64,000 bases of DNA, taken from Sphingomonas sp. TZW2008. GTDB taxonomy: Bacteria > Pseudomonadota > Alphaproteobacteria > Sphingomonadales > Sphingomonadaceae. The notes under the pieces were generated by a model. The model was not told the origin of the DNA. It searched no databases and worked only from the letters and a program-made list of their open reading frames with translations. Numbering within the stretch: position 1 is the stretch's first letter; the number at the start of each line of letters is the position of its first letter. Of the stretch, positions 53,494 to 62,092 are shown piece after piece. The stretch is from assembly GCF_002117915.1 (NCBI RefSeq), contig NZ_BDJB01000003.1:248001-312000 (forward strand), in the 5' to 3' direction. The translations under genes were made by a program, and so were the position numbers.

Positions 53494-54128
53494 CGATCCA
53501 GTCGCTTGCCCAACGCCACGAATCCGTAGATCAGTGGCGGCACCAGCACGATCGACAGCGTCACCTTGGCGAGCATCTGCCCCAGCAGCAGCTCCCCGAT
53601 CGGGAACACGCCGTAGAAGGCGATCGTCACGAACAGCAACGTGTCGACGATCTGCGACAGGACGCTCGCCACCGCCGCGCGCAGCCACAGCAACCGCCCC
53701 CCCTCCTGCCCTTTCAGCGCGGCGAACAGCGTGACGTTGAGCGTCTGCGACGTGCCGTAGGCGATGATCCCGCCGATCCAGATCCGCCATGTCGATCCCA
53801 GGATCAGCTGGATCGCGTCGCGGTTCGCCGGCTGCATCTCGGGCGCGGCGGGCAGCATGTGGACGATCCACGACAGGATCAGCGATGCGATCAGCGGCAC
53901 GAAGCCGATCTGGACCAGCCGGGTGGCGACGTGCCGGCCGTGCAGCTCCGCCACCGCGCTCGACGTGACGACGAGCAGCAGGAAGGCGAAGATCCCCGCC
54001 TCCACGGCGAGCGGCCCGAGCGACACCTGCTTGTTGCCGAGCACCCCGGCGATGCACACCATCCCGCCGTAGAAGATCGCGAAGGCGAAGAGCGAGCGCG
54101 AGATTGACGCTGGACGGGCTGTTTCCAT
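53490..54128 (-). CDS. yhhQ: Queuosine precursor transporter (YhhQ/QPTR family)
   Basis: A 212-residue inner-membrane protein with six hydrophobic segments. Family motifs are VCIAGVLGNKQVSLGPLAVEAGIF and WRIWIGGIIAYGTSQTLNVTLFAALK, with RAAVASVLSQIVDTLLFVTIAFYG downstream. Members import the 7-deazaguanine precursors preQ0/preQ1 used for tRNA queuosine. The tgt gene at 12.5-13.6 kb supports this. No que biosynthesis genes are in the window, so salvage may matter here. Coupled with the DUF4214-methyltransferase gene downstream. Confidence 0.9.
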   Translation of the reverse strand: METARPASISRSLFAFAIFYGGMVCIAGVLGNKQVSLGPLAVEAGIFAFLLLVVTSSAVAELHGRHVATRLVQIGFVPLIASLILSWIVHMLPAAPEMQPANRDAIQLILGSTWRIWIGGIIAYGTSQTLNVTLFAALKGQEGGRLLWLRAAVASVLSQIVDTLLFVTIAFYGVFPIGELLLGQMLAKVTLSIVLVPPLIYGFVALGKRLDR

Positions 54129-54213
54129 CCGATCGCGGGTAGCATCGCGACCGGCGCGGGCGAAAGCCCGTTTTGCGCCGCTTCAGACCACACCGCACCG
54201 CCCGCCGGCACCT

Positions 54214-54231
54214 GTGTCGCCCGAGCGACAC
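54214..54231. promoter_or_regulatory. Inverted repeat in yhhQ-nupC divergent region
   Basis: GTGTCGC (54214-54220), CCGA, GCGACAC (54225-54231) is a perfect 7-bp dyad. It lies 27 bp upstream of the nupC -35 box, so a regulator binding site is plausible. Confidence 0.3.
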
Positions 54232-54257
54232 GCCGCGGCAGCGAATGCGCGCCCGTC

Positions 54258-54287
54258 TTGTCGAACCGCCGCCACCTTCCCTATGAT
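54258..54287 (+). promoter_or_regulatory. Sigma-70 type promoter of nupC
   Basis: TTGTCG (54258-54263) and TATGAT (54282-54287) with an 18-bp spacer, about 50 bp upstream of the TTG start. The -10 box matches consensus in five of six bases. Confidence 0.5.
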
Positions 54288-54338
54288 GACGGGCGTAAAG
54301 CACAGGCGGCGCGCTTCCGCCCGCAACGGGGGTCGCAC

Positions 54339-55676
54339 TTGAGCCGTTTTCTGATCGGCATCGCCGGTATCGTCGTGATCCTGGCGCTCGCGCTCGCCCT
54401 GTCGACGAACCGTCGCGCGATCCGCCCGCGCGTCGTCGCCAGCGCCTTCGCGCTGCAGGTGGGCATCGCCGTGCTCGTCCTCTACGTCGATTGGGGCAAG
54501 CGGATCCTGTCGGGCATGTCGGCAGGCGTGTCGAACCTGCTCGGCTATGCCAAGGCGGGGGTCGATTTCCTGTTCGGCCCACTCGCCAGCCCGGCGATCG
54601 GCGGCAACAGCTTCGCGATCGCGGCGCTGCCCGTCATCATCTTCTTCGCCAGCCTCGTCTCGATCCTCTACTATCTCGGCATCATGCAGCTCGTCGTGCG
54701 CTGGCTCGGCGGGGCGATCGAGAAGGTGATCGGCGTTTCCAAGGTCGAGAGCCTGTGCGCCGCCGCCAACGTCTTCGTCGGACAGAGCGAATCGCCGCTC
54801 GTCATCCGCCCCTATCTTGCCGGGCTCACCCCGCCGCAGCTGTTTACGGTGATGACGAGCGGAATGGCGGGCGTCGCGGGCACGATCCTCGCGGCCTATG
54901 CCTCGATGGGGATCCGCATCGATTACCTGCTCGCCGCCAGCTTCATGGCGGCGCCCGGCGGCATCCTAATGGCGAAGATCATCATGCCCGATTCGTCGGT
55001 GCCACCCGAAGGCGAGCTGCCGCTAGGCGACGTGCCCGATCCCGACGTCGAGATCCGCGTTTCCGAGGCGCGCATCGCCCCCGCCAGCATCGCCGCGCTG
55101 CCCGACGAACTGACGCCGGGCGAGCCGATGCCACAGGCGACGCACGACGAGGAGGCGCCCGCCAACCTCATCATGGCCGCGGCACAAGGCGCGCAGACCG
55201 GTGTGCGGCTCGCCGTGGCGGTCGGCGCGATGGTGCTCGCCTTCGTTGCCTTAGTCGCGCTCGCCAACGGCATTCTCGGCGGGATCGGCGGGATGTTCGG
55301 CTACCCGCAACTGAGCTTCCAGCAAGTCCTTGGCTACGTCTTCGCGCCCGTCATGTTCCTCATTAACGTGCCGTGGGACGAGGCGCTGCGTGCGGGCGGG
55401 CTGTTCGGCGAGAAGATCGTGCTCAATGAATTCGTCGCCTACATCGATCTCGGCAAGCAGGCCGCCGCCGGCCTCTCGGCGCGCACCGTCGCCATCGTCA
55501 CCTTTGCGCTGTGCGGCTTCGCCAATTTCTCCTCGATCGCGATCCAGATGGCGGTGACGGGCAACCTCGCACCCAACCAGCGGCCGATGATCGCTAAGCT
55601 CGGCATCCGTGCGCTGCTCGCCGGCAGCCTCGCCAACCTCATGTCCGCCGCGCTCGCCGGGCTGCTGATCGGCTAG
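54339..55676 (+). CDS. nupC: NupC/CNT family nucleoside transporter
   Basis: A 445-residue inner-membrane proton/sodium nucleoside symporter. Family signatures: VDFLFGPLASPAIGGNSFAIAALP, VGQSESPLVIRPYL (with the conserved Gln-Ser-Glu-Ser), MTSGMAGVAGTILAAYASMG, and at the C-terminus CGFANFSSIAIQMAVTGNLAPNQR. It has an acidic, proline-rich insert of about 65 residues (PDSSVPPEGELPLGDVPDPD...) near the middle, longer than in E. coli NupC. The TTG at 54339 after ACGGGGG is used; the next in-frame ATG would remove helix 1. Confidence 0.93.
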   Translation: MSRFLIGIAGIVVILALALALSTNRRAIRPRVVASAFALQVGIAVLVLYVDWGKRILSGMSAGVSNLLGYAKAGVDFLFGPLASPAIGGNSFAIAALPVIIFFASLVSILYYLGIMQLVVRWLGGAIEKVIGVSKVESLCAAANVFVGQSESPLVIRPYLAGLTPPQLFTVMTSGMAGVAGTILAAYASMGIRIDYLLAASFMAAPGGILMAKIIMPDSSVPPEGELPLGDVPDPDVEIRVSEARIAPASIAALPDELTPGEPMPQATHDEEAPANLIMAAAQGAQTGVRLAVAVGAMVLAFVALVALANGILGGIGGMFGYPQLSFQQVLGYVFAPVMFLINVPWDEALRAGGLFGEKIVLNEFVAYIDLGKQAAAGLSARTVAIVTFALCGFANFSSIAIQMAVTGNLAPNQRPMIAKLGIRALLAGSLANLMSAALAGLLIG

Positions 55677-55686
55677 GACGGCGCGC

Positions 55687-55980
55687 TCACTGCGTCGTCG
55701 CACCGGCGATCGCAACCGTCCCCATCGCCGCCTGCCGTCGCGAATCAATCTGCTGCTTGGAAAGCGGTGCGCCCAACGAGGCGCGCTCCATCGCGCGCAC
55801 TGGCACATAAGTCTGCAGGTAACTCATTGCAGACACCACACACAGCACGAGCAGCGCTAGCGCGGCATAGACGATATAAGGACCGCGTTTCTGCATCGTG
55901 ATCGGCTCGCACTTGAAATGATTCGCCGCCAACGCGCCGAAGCCCGTCAGGCTCCCGCGCCGCCGTTCGATCAGGGCCAT
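55687..55980 (-). CDS. Possible small single-pass membrane protein
   Basis: A 97-residue frame with one membrane helix (YIVYAALALLVLCVVSAM) flanked by basic (MQKRG, RAMERAS) stretches. The ATG at 55980 has no clear ribosome site and the first 28 residues (MALIERRRGSLTGFG...) may be leader; an ATG at 55896 (MQKRGPYI) is the other option, giving 69 residues. It ends 10 bp from the nupC stop, convergent. No family is recognised, and it may be lineage-specific. Confidence 0.4.
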   Translation of the reverse strand: MALIERRRGSLTGFGALAANHFKCEPITMQKRGPYIVYAALALLVLCVVSAMSYLQTYVPVRAMERASLGAPLSKQQIDSRRQAAMGTVAIAGATTQ

Positions 55981-56258
55981 TCAATCGCCAAGCGGCACAG
56001 CGGCAAGCCAAGACCCGGCGAGACTAGTAAACTCGCCAGGCCCGTCGCAAGCGGCCGGCTAGAGCCGCCGCGCGACAATGAAGCGTATGGCCGCATGTTC
56101 CGGTGGCCATTGCCGGCGCGTCCTCAGTCGCACGCTCCCCCTTTCAGAATTAGCACTGCTTGCCGCCGAAATGAGGGGGGGTCCGCCGTCGCATGCGCTA
56201 TCGCCTGCCGTGGCCGGCGCCCGATCGCGCCGCGCCGGGCCACGGCAGGAGACGACAG

Positions 56259-56657
56259 ATGCTGTTTCACACTATGATTGGATCCAACGATATCGAGCGG
56301 TCGAAACGCTTCTACGATACCGTTCTCGGCACACTGGGGGTGGGCGAGGCGTCGCGCAACGTGGCCGACAGCGGCCATACCCGGCTCATCTATCGCGGCC
56401 AGCAAGGCACGCTGTTCATCGTCACGCAGCCGATCAACGACGAACCCGCAACGGTGGCCAACGGCGGGACGGTCGCGTTCCAGTGCGATTCGCCCGAACA
56501 GGTGAAGCAGTTCCACGACGTCGCGGTCGCCAATGGCGGCACGTCGATCGAAGCGCCTCCCGGCACCCGTGAAACCGCCTCGCTCGGCACGGTCGAGCTT
56601 GCCTATGTCCGCGATCCGGACGGCAACAAATTGTGCGGCATCCATTTTCCGGCGTGA
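56259..56657 (+). CDS. VOC (glyoxalase/bleomycin resistance) family protein
   Basis: A 132-residue vicinal-oxygen-chelate protein. It has the family opening MIGSNDIERSKRFYDTVLG, a middle strand TLFIVTQPIND and the end FAYVRDPDGNKLCGIHF-type motif (ELAYVRDPDGNKLCGIHF), with His, Glu residues at typical metal positions. Glyoxalase, dioxygenase or resistance roles are all in this fold. AGGAGA eight bases upstream fixes the ATG at 56259. It is monocistronic and followed by a structured element at 56712-56751. Confidence 0.9.
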   Translation: MLFHTMIGSNDIERSKRFYDTVLGTLGVGEASRNVADSGHTRLIYRGQQGTLFIVTQPINDEPATVANGGTVAFQCDSPEQVKQFHDVAVANGGTSIEAPPGTRETASLGTVELAYVRDPDGNKLCGIHFPA

Positions 56658-56711
56658 CGCACGTCTTTCGCTGATGTCGATCCGCACGCCCAAGTAAGGT
56701 ATCACATTCAT

Positions 56712-56751
56712 CGCCGGCCCATGCCGCTTGAAAGGGCGCATCGGGCCGGCG
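56712..56751 (+). terminator. Long stem-loop after the VOC gene
   Basis: CGCCGGCCC (56712-56720) pairs perfectly with GGGCCGGCG (56743-56751); the 22-base interior has an inner ATGC/GCAT pairing. CTTT follows. It is 55 bp after the VOC stop. Most likely the gene's terminator. Confidence 0.45.
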
Positions 56752-56871
56752 CTTTGGGCGGAAGGCAGCCTTCGTTCAGCGCTGGTGTGCGCCCCCCCGA
56801 TTGTTTGCAACCCGACCGGTGGCGCTACCATTTCCGATTGACCGGTCTCACACTTCCCGAAGCGTAACGCC

Positions 56872-57654
56872 TCAGACCCCGCCGCCCGCGCGCATTCGCT
56901 TGCGCAGACTCCCCGGCATCCACCGCGCCGCGAAGCTCAACCGCCGTGCCGTCTTGCCGACCAGCGTGTGCACCTTGTTGCCGTGCACCGCCGCCCAGGC
57001 CGCCTCCGCCACCGTCTCAACCGGGGTGAATTCCAGCCCCGCCTCGACCACCGTCTCGCGCACGTTGCGGTTCGATCCGCCGACGCCCGCTTGCAGCAGC
57101 GGCGTATCGATGAAGCCCGGCATCAGGCTGCGAACGCGGATGCCGTCCGCCGCCCACTCGCCATCGAGCGCCTCGGTCAGCCCGCGCACGCCGAACTTGG
57201 TTGCCGAATAGACCGCCGCGCCCGCCGTGCCGTAGATGCCGGCGGCCGACGCGGTGTTGAGCAGGCACGATCCCGGCGTCGCGGCGAGATACGGATAGGC
57301 CAGCCGCGCGCCGTACACGACGCCCTTCAGATTGACGTCGAGCGCGCGGTCGAGATCGTCGAGCGCCGCCGCGCCGAACGCGCCGCCCACCGCGATGCCC
57401 GCGTTGTTGAACAGGACGTCGAGCCGTCCGCCGCTCGCGCGCGTGAATTCGCCGAGCACTTCCTCCCAATCCTCAGGTGAGCGCACGTCCATGACGTGGC
57501 TCGTCGTCCGATCGGCCGGCAGCAGCGCGGCGGTATCGACCAGCCCCGCCGGGTCGCGGTCTGCCAGCCCGACGCGCCAGCCGCGGCCTGCGAAAAGCTG
57601 CGCCACCGCGCGCCCGATGCCCGATCCGCCGCCGGTGATGAGGATTGCCTTCAT
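56872..57654 (-). CDS. Short-chain dehydrogenase/reductase (SDR)
   Basis: A 260-residue NAD(P)-dependent oxidoreductase of the classical SDR type. Cofactor motif TGGGSGIGRAVAQ, structural NNAG (in DVLFNNAGIAVGG), catalytic Ser region LLNTASAAGIYG and YSATKFG (Tyr-x3-Lys) are intact. The basic C-terminal tail (SFAARWMPGSLRKRMRAGGG) is typical of sphingomonad SDRs. The ATG at 57654 (MKAILITGGG) is the family start. It is divergent from the ABC transporter with 55 bp between. The substrate is unknown. Confidence 0.93.
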   Translation of the reverse strand: MKAILITGGGSGIGRAVAQLFAGRGWRVGLADRDPAGLVDTAALLPADRTTSHVMDVRSPEDWEEVLGEFTRASGGRLDVLFNNAGIAVGGAFGAAALDDLDRALDVNLKGVVYGARLAYPYLAATPGSCLLNTASAAGIYGTAGAAVYSATKFGVRGLTEALDGEWAADGIRVRSLMPGFIDTPLLQAGVGGSNRNVRETVVEAGLEFTPVETVAEAAWAAVHGNKVHTLVGKTARRLSFAARWMPGSLRKRMRAGGGV

Positions 57655-57709
57655 TATCCGAGTTTCCCGCGTTTGACGTCGCCTGCCGCATCCCGCATCC
57701 TCGCGCTCG

Positions 57710-58480
57710 ATGCCAGCGGAAAAGCCCGGACCGACGGTCGCCTTCCACGGCGTCACCAAGAGCTTCGGGGAAGCGGCACCGGCGGTCGGCGACGTGACGC
57801 TCGAAATCGCGGGGGGCAGCTTCGTCGCGCTCGTCGGCACCTCGGGTTCGGGCAAGTCGACGCTGCTCAAGACGATCAACCGCCTGGTCGCGCCGACCGC
57901 CGGCCATGTGATGATCGAAGGCGCGGACGTCGCAGACCGACCGCTACCCGCGCTGCGCCGCGGGATAGGCTACGTGTTCCAGAACGTCGGGCTGTTCCCG
58001 CACCTCACCGTCGGCGACAATATCGCGCTGCCGCTGCGTATCGCCGGACGTGCGATGGAGACGCGCGTGGACGAGATGCTCGATCTGGTCGAGCTGCCGC
58101 GCGATCTCGCCCGCCGCATGCCCGCGCAGCTGTCGGGCGGCCAGCGGCAGCGTGTCGGCGTCGCCCGTGCGCTCGTCGCCGGCCCGAAGCTGCTGCTGAT
58201 GGACGAGCCGTTCGGTGCACTCGATCCCGTGACGCGCGATTCGCTCGGCCAGGCAGTGCGCGCGCTGCACGATCGGCTCGGCCTCACCACGATCATGGTG
58301 ACGCACGACATGGCGGAGGCGCTGCTCCTCGCCACGCGCGTGCTGGTGATGCAGCAAGGTCGCATCGTCGCCGACGAAACCCCGCAACACCTGCTCGCCG
58401 GCCACGGCGGCGACGCGGCGCAGGCGCTCGTCGCGGTGCCGCGGACGCAGGCTGAACAACTCGCGGCGCTCGCGCGATGA
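57710..58480 (+). CDS. ABC transporter ATP-binding protein (osmoprotectant type)
   Basis: A 256-residue ATPase of the OpuCA/ProV/choline-betaine type: Walker A GTSGSGKST, Q-loop YVFQNVGLFPHLTVGDN, signature LSGGQRQRVGVARAL, Walker B LLLMDEPFGALDP and the H-loop MVTHDMAEALLLA. It ends shortly after the nucleotide-binding domain, without the regulatory CBS domains of many OpuCA proteins. The ATG overlaps nothing, but its stop overlaps the next gene (ATGA), forming an ABC operon with the fused permease. Confidence 0.93.
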   Translation: MPAEKPGPTVAFHGVTKSFGEAAPAVGDVTLEIAGGSFVALVGTSGSGKSTLLKTINRLVAPTAGHVMIEGADVADRPLPALRRGIGYVFQNVGLFPHLTVGDNIALPLRIAGRAMETRVDEMLDLVELPRDLARRMPAQLSGGQRQRVGVARALVAGPKLLLMDEPFGALDPVTRDSLGQAVRALHDRLGLTTIMVTHDMAEALLLATRVLVMQQGRIVADETPQHLLAGHGGDAAQALVAVPRTQAEQLAALAR

Positions 58481-59991
58481 ACGACGCCTGGGCGCGCGTT
58501 CCCGAGCTTGCCGCGCAGCATCTGCTGCTTGCGATGGCGGCGCTCGCGCTCGGCATCACGATCGCCGTCCCGCTCGGCTTCTGGTCGGCGCATCGCCCGG
58601 TTGCCGCCCGCGTCGCTCTCGGGTTCGCCAGCCTCGTTCAGACGATCCCCAGCCTCGCGCTCCTCGCGCTCTTCTATCCCGTGCTGCTGTGGATCGGCGG
58701 TGTGCCCGCGCTCGGCTTCCTGCCCTCGCTGCTCGCGCTGACGCTCTACGCGCTGCTGCCGATCCTGCGCAACGTCGTCACCGGCCTGCAAGGGCTCGAC
58801 CCTGCGGTGATCGAGGCCGCCGACGGCATCGGCATGACGCGCTGGCAGAAACGCCGGCTGGTCGAGGCGCCGCTCGTTCTGCCTGTCGTCACCGCCGGCA
58901 TCCGCACCGCCGCGGTGTGGACGATCGGCGCCGCGACGCTCTCCACGACGGTCGGCCAGCCGAGCCTCGGCGATCTGATCTTCGCCGGGTTGCAGACGCA
59001 GGCGTGGCCGCTCGTCCTCGCCGGCTGCGTCGCCGCCGCCGCGCTCGCGCTGTCGGTCGACGCGCTGCTCGGCCTCACCGAATACGGCCTCGCCACCCGC
59101 CGCCGCTGGCTCGCGATCGGCGCGCTCGCGCTGCTTGTCGGCGCGACACTCGCCGCCAGCGCGCCGCTGTGGCGCGGAACGGACGATCGCCGCATCGTCG
59201 TCGGCGCGAAGAACTTTTCGGAGCAATATATTCTCGCGCGTCTGATCGGCGATCGCCTGCGCGCGGCGGGGTATGACGTCGAATATCGCGACGGGCTCGG
59301 CTCGGCGGTCGCGTTCGGCGCGGTCGCGAGCGGCGCGATCGACGTCTACGTCGATTACGCGGGCACGATCTGGACCGGCCAGATGAAGCGCGCCGACGTG
59401 CTGCCGCGTGCGGCGCAAGTGGCGGCGATCGGCGATTGGGCGAAGCGTACGCACAATGTCTCGCTCGTCGGGTCGCTCGGCTTCGAGAACGCCTACGCCT
59501 TCACGATGCGCGGCGCGGACGCCCGCCGCCTGGGGATCGCCTCGCTCGACGATCTTGTGCCCGCTGCCCCGCGCCTCACGCTTGGCGCCGATCTCGAATT
59601 CCTCGACCGTCCGGAATGGGTCGCGGTGCGCCGCGCCTATCCGCTGCGCTTCAGCGCGATGACGCCGTACAGCCCGACATTCATGTACCGCGCGCTCGCC
59701 AGCGGCCGGGCTGACGTCATCAGCGCCTTCTCGTCGGACGGCCGCATCGCGGCCGACAAGCTCGTCGTACTGAGCGATCCCAGAGGCGCGATCCCCGGCT
59801 ATGACGCGATCCTGCTCGCCGCGCCGCGCCGCGCCGATGACGCGGAATTCCTCGCGGCGCTGCGCCCACTCGTCGGCCGGATCGGTGTCACCGCGATGCG
59901 TGAGGCGAACTACATGGTCGATCGCGACGCGAATAAGGCGACGCCCAAAGCCGCCGCCGCCTGGCTCGCCCGCCACCTGGGCAGGCGATAG
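58477..59991 (+). CDS. Fused glycine betaine/choline-type ABC permease and substrate-binding protein
   Basis: A 504-residue protein. Residues 1-230 form a six-helix permease (OpuCB-like), with the EAA loop region IEAADGIGMTRWQKRRLVEAP and LPVVTAGIRTAAVWTIGAATLSTTVG. Residues 231-504 are an OpuAC-type periplasmic binding domain (RIVVGAKNFSEQYILARLIG, AVASGAIDVYVDYAGTIW, LNADLEFL-like LTLGADLEFLDRP and NYMVDRD), which is normally a separate lipoprotein. The helix-to-domain junction lies after a membrane segment ending near residue 227. Coupled with the ATPase (ATGA). Confidence 0.92.
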   Translation: MNDAWARVPELAAQHLLLAMAALALGITIAVPLGFWSAHRPVAARVALGFASLVQTIPSLALLALFYPVLLWIGGVPALGFLPSLLALTLYALLPILRNVVTGLQGLDPAVIEAADGIGMTRWQKRRLVEAPLVLPVVTAGIRTAAVWTIGAATLSTTVGQPSLGDLIFAGLQTQAWPLVLAGCVAAAALALSVDALLGLTEYGLATRRRWLAIGALALLVGATLAASAPLWRGTDDRRIVVGAKNFSEQYILARLIGDRLRAAGYDVEYRDGLGSAVAFGAVASGAIDVYVDYAGTIWTGQMKRADVLPRAAQVAAIGDWAKRTHNVSLVGSLGFENAYAFTMRGADARRLGIASLDDLVPAAPRLTLGADLEFLDRPEWVAVRRAYPLRFSAMTPYSPTFMYRALASGRADVISAFSSDGRIAADKLVVLSDPRGAIPGYDAILLAAPRRADDAEFLAALRPLVGRIGVTAMREANYMVDRDANKATPKAAAAWLARHLGRR

Positions 59992-60000
59992 CCAGCGATC

Positions 60001-60023
60001 GGTGCCGGGACGAACCCGGCACC
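60001..60023. terminator. Bidirectional terminator between opu operon and pal
   Basis: GGTGCCGGG (60001-60009), loop ACGAA, CCCGGCACC (60015-60023): a perfect 9-bp stem between convergent genes, 15 bp from the pal stop. Confidence 0.6.
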
Positions 60024-60038
60024 CCCGTCAATCCAGCG

Positions 60039-60575
60039 TCAGTTGAGCACCACCGTCACTGCGCGACGGTTCTGCGCCCAGCTCTCCTCGTCCGAACCAA
60101 GCGCCACCGGGCGTTCCTTGCCGTAGCTGATCGTCGTGATCCGGCTCGGCGAGATGCCACGCGCGACGAGATAGTTCTTGGCCGAGTTTGCACGTCGATC
60201 GCCCAGTGCGAGATTATACTCGCGCGTCCCGCGCTCGTCGGCATGGCCCTCAAGCGTCACGCGCACGTTGGGATAGCGGTTGAGCCACACGACCTGGCTG
60301 TCGAGGATGCCGCGCGCGGTCGCGTCGATGTCGATCATGTCGAGCCCGAAGTTTATCGTGTCGCTCGTCACCGATCGCTTGAAATCCTCCGAAGAGCCCG
60401 GCGTCGCGACGCCCGAACCGCCCGCGCCGCCGCCGTTGGGATCGACCGCACCCGACGGCGCATCGCCCGGCGCTGGCGGCAGCACTTCCGGCCGCTTCTT
60501 GGAGCAGGCCGCCGTGGTCACGAGCGCCGCCGCGAGCAGCATGGTGGTGGTCATTCTGGCCATCGTCTTCTCCAT
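60039..60575 (-). CDS. pal: Peptidoglycan-associated lipoprotein Pal
   Basis: A 178-residue outer-membrane lipoprotein of the Tol-Pal system. Signal peptide with lipobox T-A-A-C, Cys24; then a Pro/Gly-rich linker and an OmpA-like peptidoglycan-binding domain (VRVTLEGHADERGTREYNLALGDRRANSAKNYL; ITTISYGKERPV). The first strand of the domain is diverged (TINFGLDMIDID instead of an FD-x-D pattern). The ATG at 60575 has AAAGGGG upstream. It is the last gene of the tolQRAB-pal set. Confidence 0.95.
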   Translation of the reverse strand: MEKTMARMTTTMLLAAALVTTAACSKKRPEVLPPAPGDAPSGAVDPNGGGAGGSGVATPGSSEDFKRSVTSDTINFGLDMIDIDATARGILDSQVVWLNRYPNVRVTLEGHADERGTREYNLALGDRRANSAKNYLVARGISPSRITTISYGKERPVALGSDEESWAQNRRAVTVVLN

Positions 60576-60627
60576 ATGTCGCACCCCTTTGTCGCCCCCG
60601 ATAACAGATACTGGTCCGATAGCAGCT

Positions 60628-62016
60628 TCAGGGCCTGAGCGGACCCCATGACGGATCGGACCCGTCGAGCGGCGTCGGCACGCGCCGTTCGTTCACGCCG
60701 GTAAGGTCGACCGACCACAGATCGGCCTTGCCACTGCGCCCCTGCGCGGCGCGATAGAACATCAGCACGCGGCCGTTGGGCGACCAAGACGGCCCTTCGT
60801 CCTGCCAGCTGTTGGTCAGGATCTTCTCGCCCCCGCCGCTAGGGCTCATCACGCCGATGCGGAAGCCGCCTGAGATGCGCGTAAAGGCAATGAGGTCGCC
60901 GCGCGGGCTCCACACCGGCGTCGCATAGCGCCCGCCACCGAAGCTGATGCGCTGCTGGTTCGATCCGTCGGCATTCATCACGTACAATTGCTGCCCGCCC
61001 GACCGGTCGCTCTCGAACACGATCCGGCTGCCGTCGGGCGAATAGCTGCCGCCGGTGTCGATGCCGGGTGAGTTGGTCAGCTTCTGCGGCGCGCCGCCCT
61101 GCGCCGACACGCGGTAGAGATCGGTATTCCCGCCCGTCGCCATCGAAAACAGGATCCACCGTCCGTCGGGCGAGAAGCGCGGCGCGAAGGTGGTGGCGAC
61201 ATTCTGCACCACCATCCGCTGCCGCCCCGATCCGATCTCGTAGACGTAGATCGCCGGCACGCGCCCGACGTAGCTCATGTAGACGATCGACTGCTGGTTG
61301 GGCGAGAAGCGCGGCGTGAGCACGATCGACTGGCCGTTGGTCAGGAAGCGGTGGTTCGCGCCGTCCTGGTCCATGATCGACAGCCGCTTGATGCGGTTGC
61401 CCTTCGGCCCCGTCTCCGACACGTAGACCACGCGGCTGTCGAAATACGGACCCTCGCCGGTCAGCCGGGCATAAACCATGTCAGCACACTTGTGCGCCGC
61501 GCGCCGCCAGTCCGATGGCGGCACGACGAACCCCTGCCGCATCAGCTCGTTCTGCGCCGACACGTCGTAGAGGTAGCAGCCGACCGTCAACGTGCCGTCG
61601 CCGTTGGCACGGATGTACCCCTGCACCAGCGCCTGCGCGCCCGATCCGCTCCAGTAATCGAACGCCGGCGCCTGCACCTCTGGGAACATCACCGTGCGCA
61701 GCTGCGCGGGCGGCAGCGGCGTGAACAAGCCGGAATTCCTGAGGTCGTTGGTAACGATCTCGGCGAGCTGCCGTCCCAACGCATCGGTCGACCCCGCGGG
61801 CGTCTGTGCGATCGCCGCGGCGGGCATATAGGGGATCGCGATCGGCATCGGCGCCGAGATACCGCCGGTCACGTCCACCTCGAGCGGCCCGCCGCTCGTC
61901 GGCGCCCCCACACCAGTCGCAGGTGCCTGCGCGGGAACGTCGAGCGGCGTCGGCGGCACATCCTGCGCGAAGGCGGACGACGCCAGCAGCGTGGCCAGTA
62001 GAACGAAGCGCTTCAT
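60628..62016 (-). CDS. tolB: Tol-Pal system beta-propeller protein TolB
   Basis: A 462-residue periplasmic protein with signal peptide (LLATLLASSAFAQ). The N-terminal domain (ALGRQLAEIVTNDLRNSGLFTPLPP) and the six-bladed propeller with repeats of the type FSPDGRWILFS, YSPDGSRIVFES and WSPNGRVLMFYR are clear. It shuttles between Pal and TolA. It begins 76 bp after the tolA stop and ends 53 bp before pal. Confidence 0.96.
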   Translation of the reverse strand: MKRFVLLATLLASSAFAQDVPPTPLDVPAQAPATGVGAPTSGGPLEVDVTGGISAPMPIAIPYMPAAAIAQTPAGSTDALGRQLAEIVTNDLRNSGLFTPLPPAQLRTVMFPEVQAPAFDYWSGSGAQALVQGYIRANGDGTLTVGCYLYDVSAQNELMRQGFVVPPSDWRRAAHKCADMVYARLTGEGPYFDSRVVYVSETGPKGNRIKRLSIMDQDGANHRFLTNGQSIVLTPRFSPNQQSIVYMSYVGRVPAIYVYEIGSGRQRMVVQNVATTFAPRFSPDGRWILFSMATGGNTDLYRVSAQGGAPQKLTNSPGIDTGGSYSPDGSRIVFESDRSGGQQLYVMNADGSNQQRISFGGGRYATPVWSPRGDLIAFTRISGGFRIGVMSPSGGGEKILTNSWQDEGPSWSPNGRVLMFYRAAQGRSGKADLWSVDLTGVNERRVPTPLDGSDPSWGPLRP

Positions 62017-62092
62017 CGTCTGTATCTTCCCTCACCGTCGCATCCGGTGTCGCTCGCCGGTGGCTTTGCGGCACGAGCGCGCGACGCCGCGA

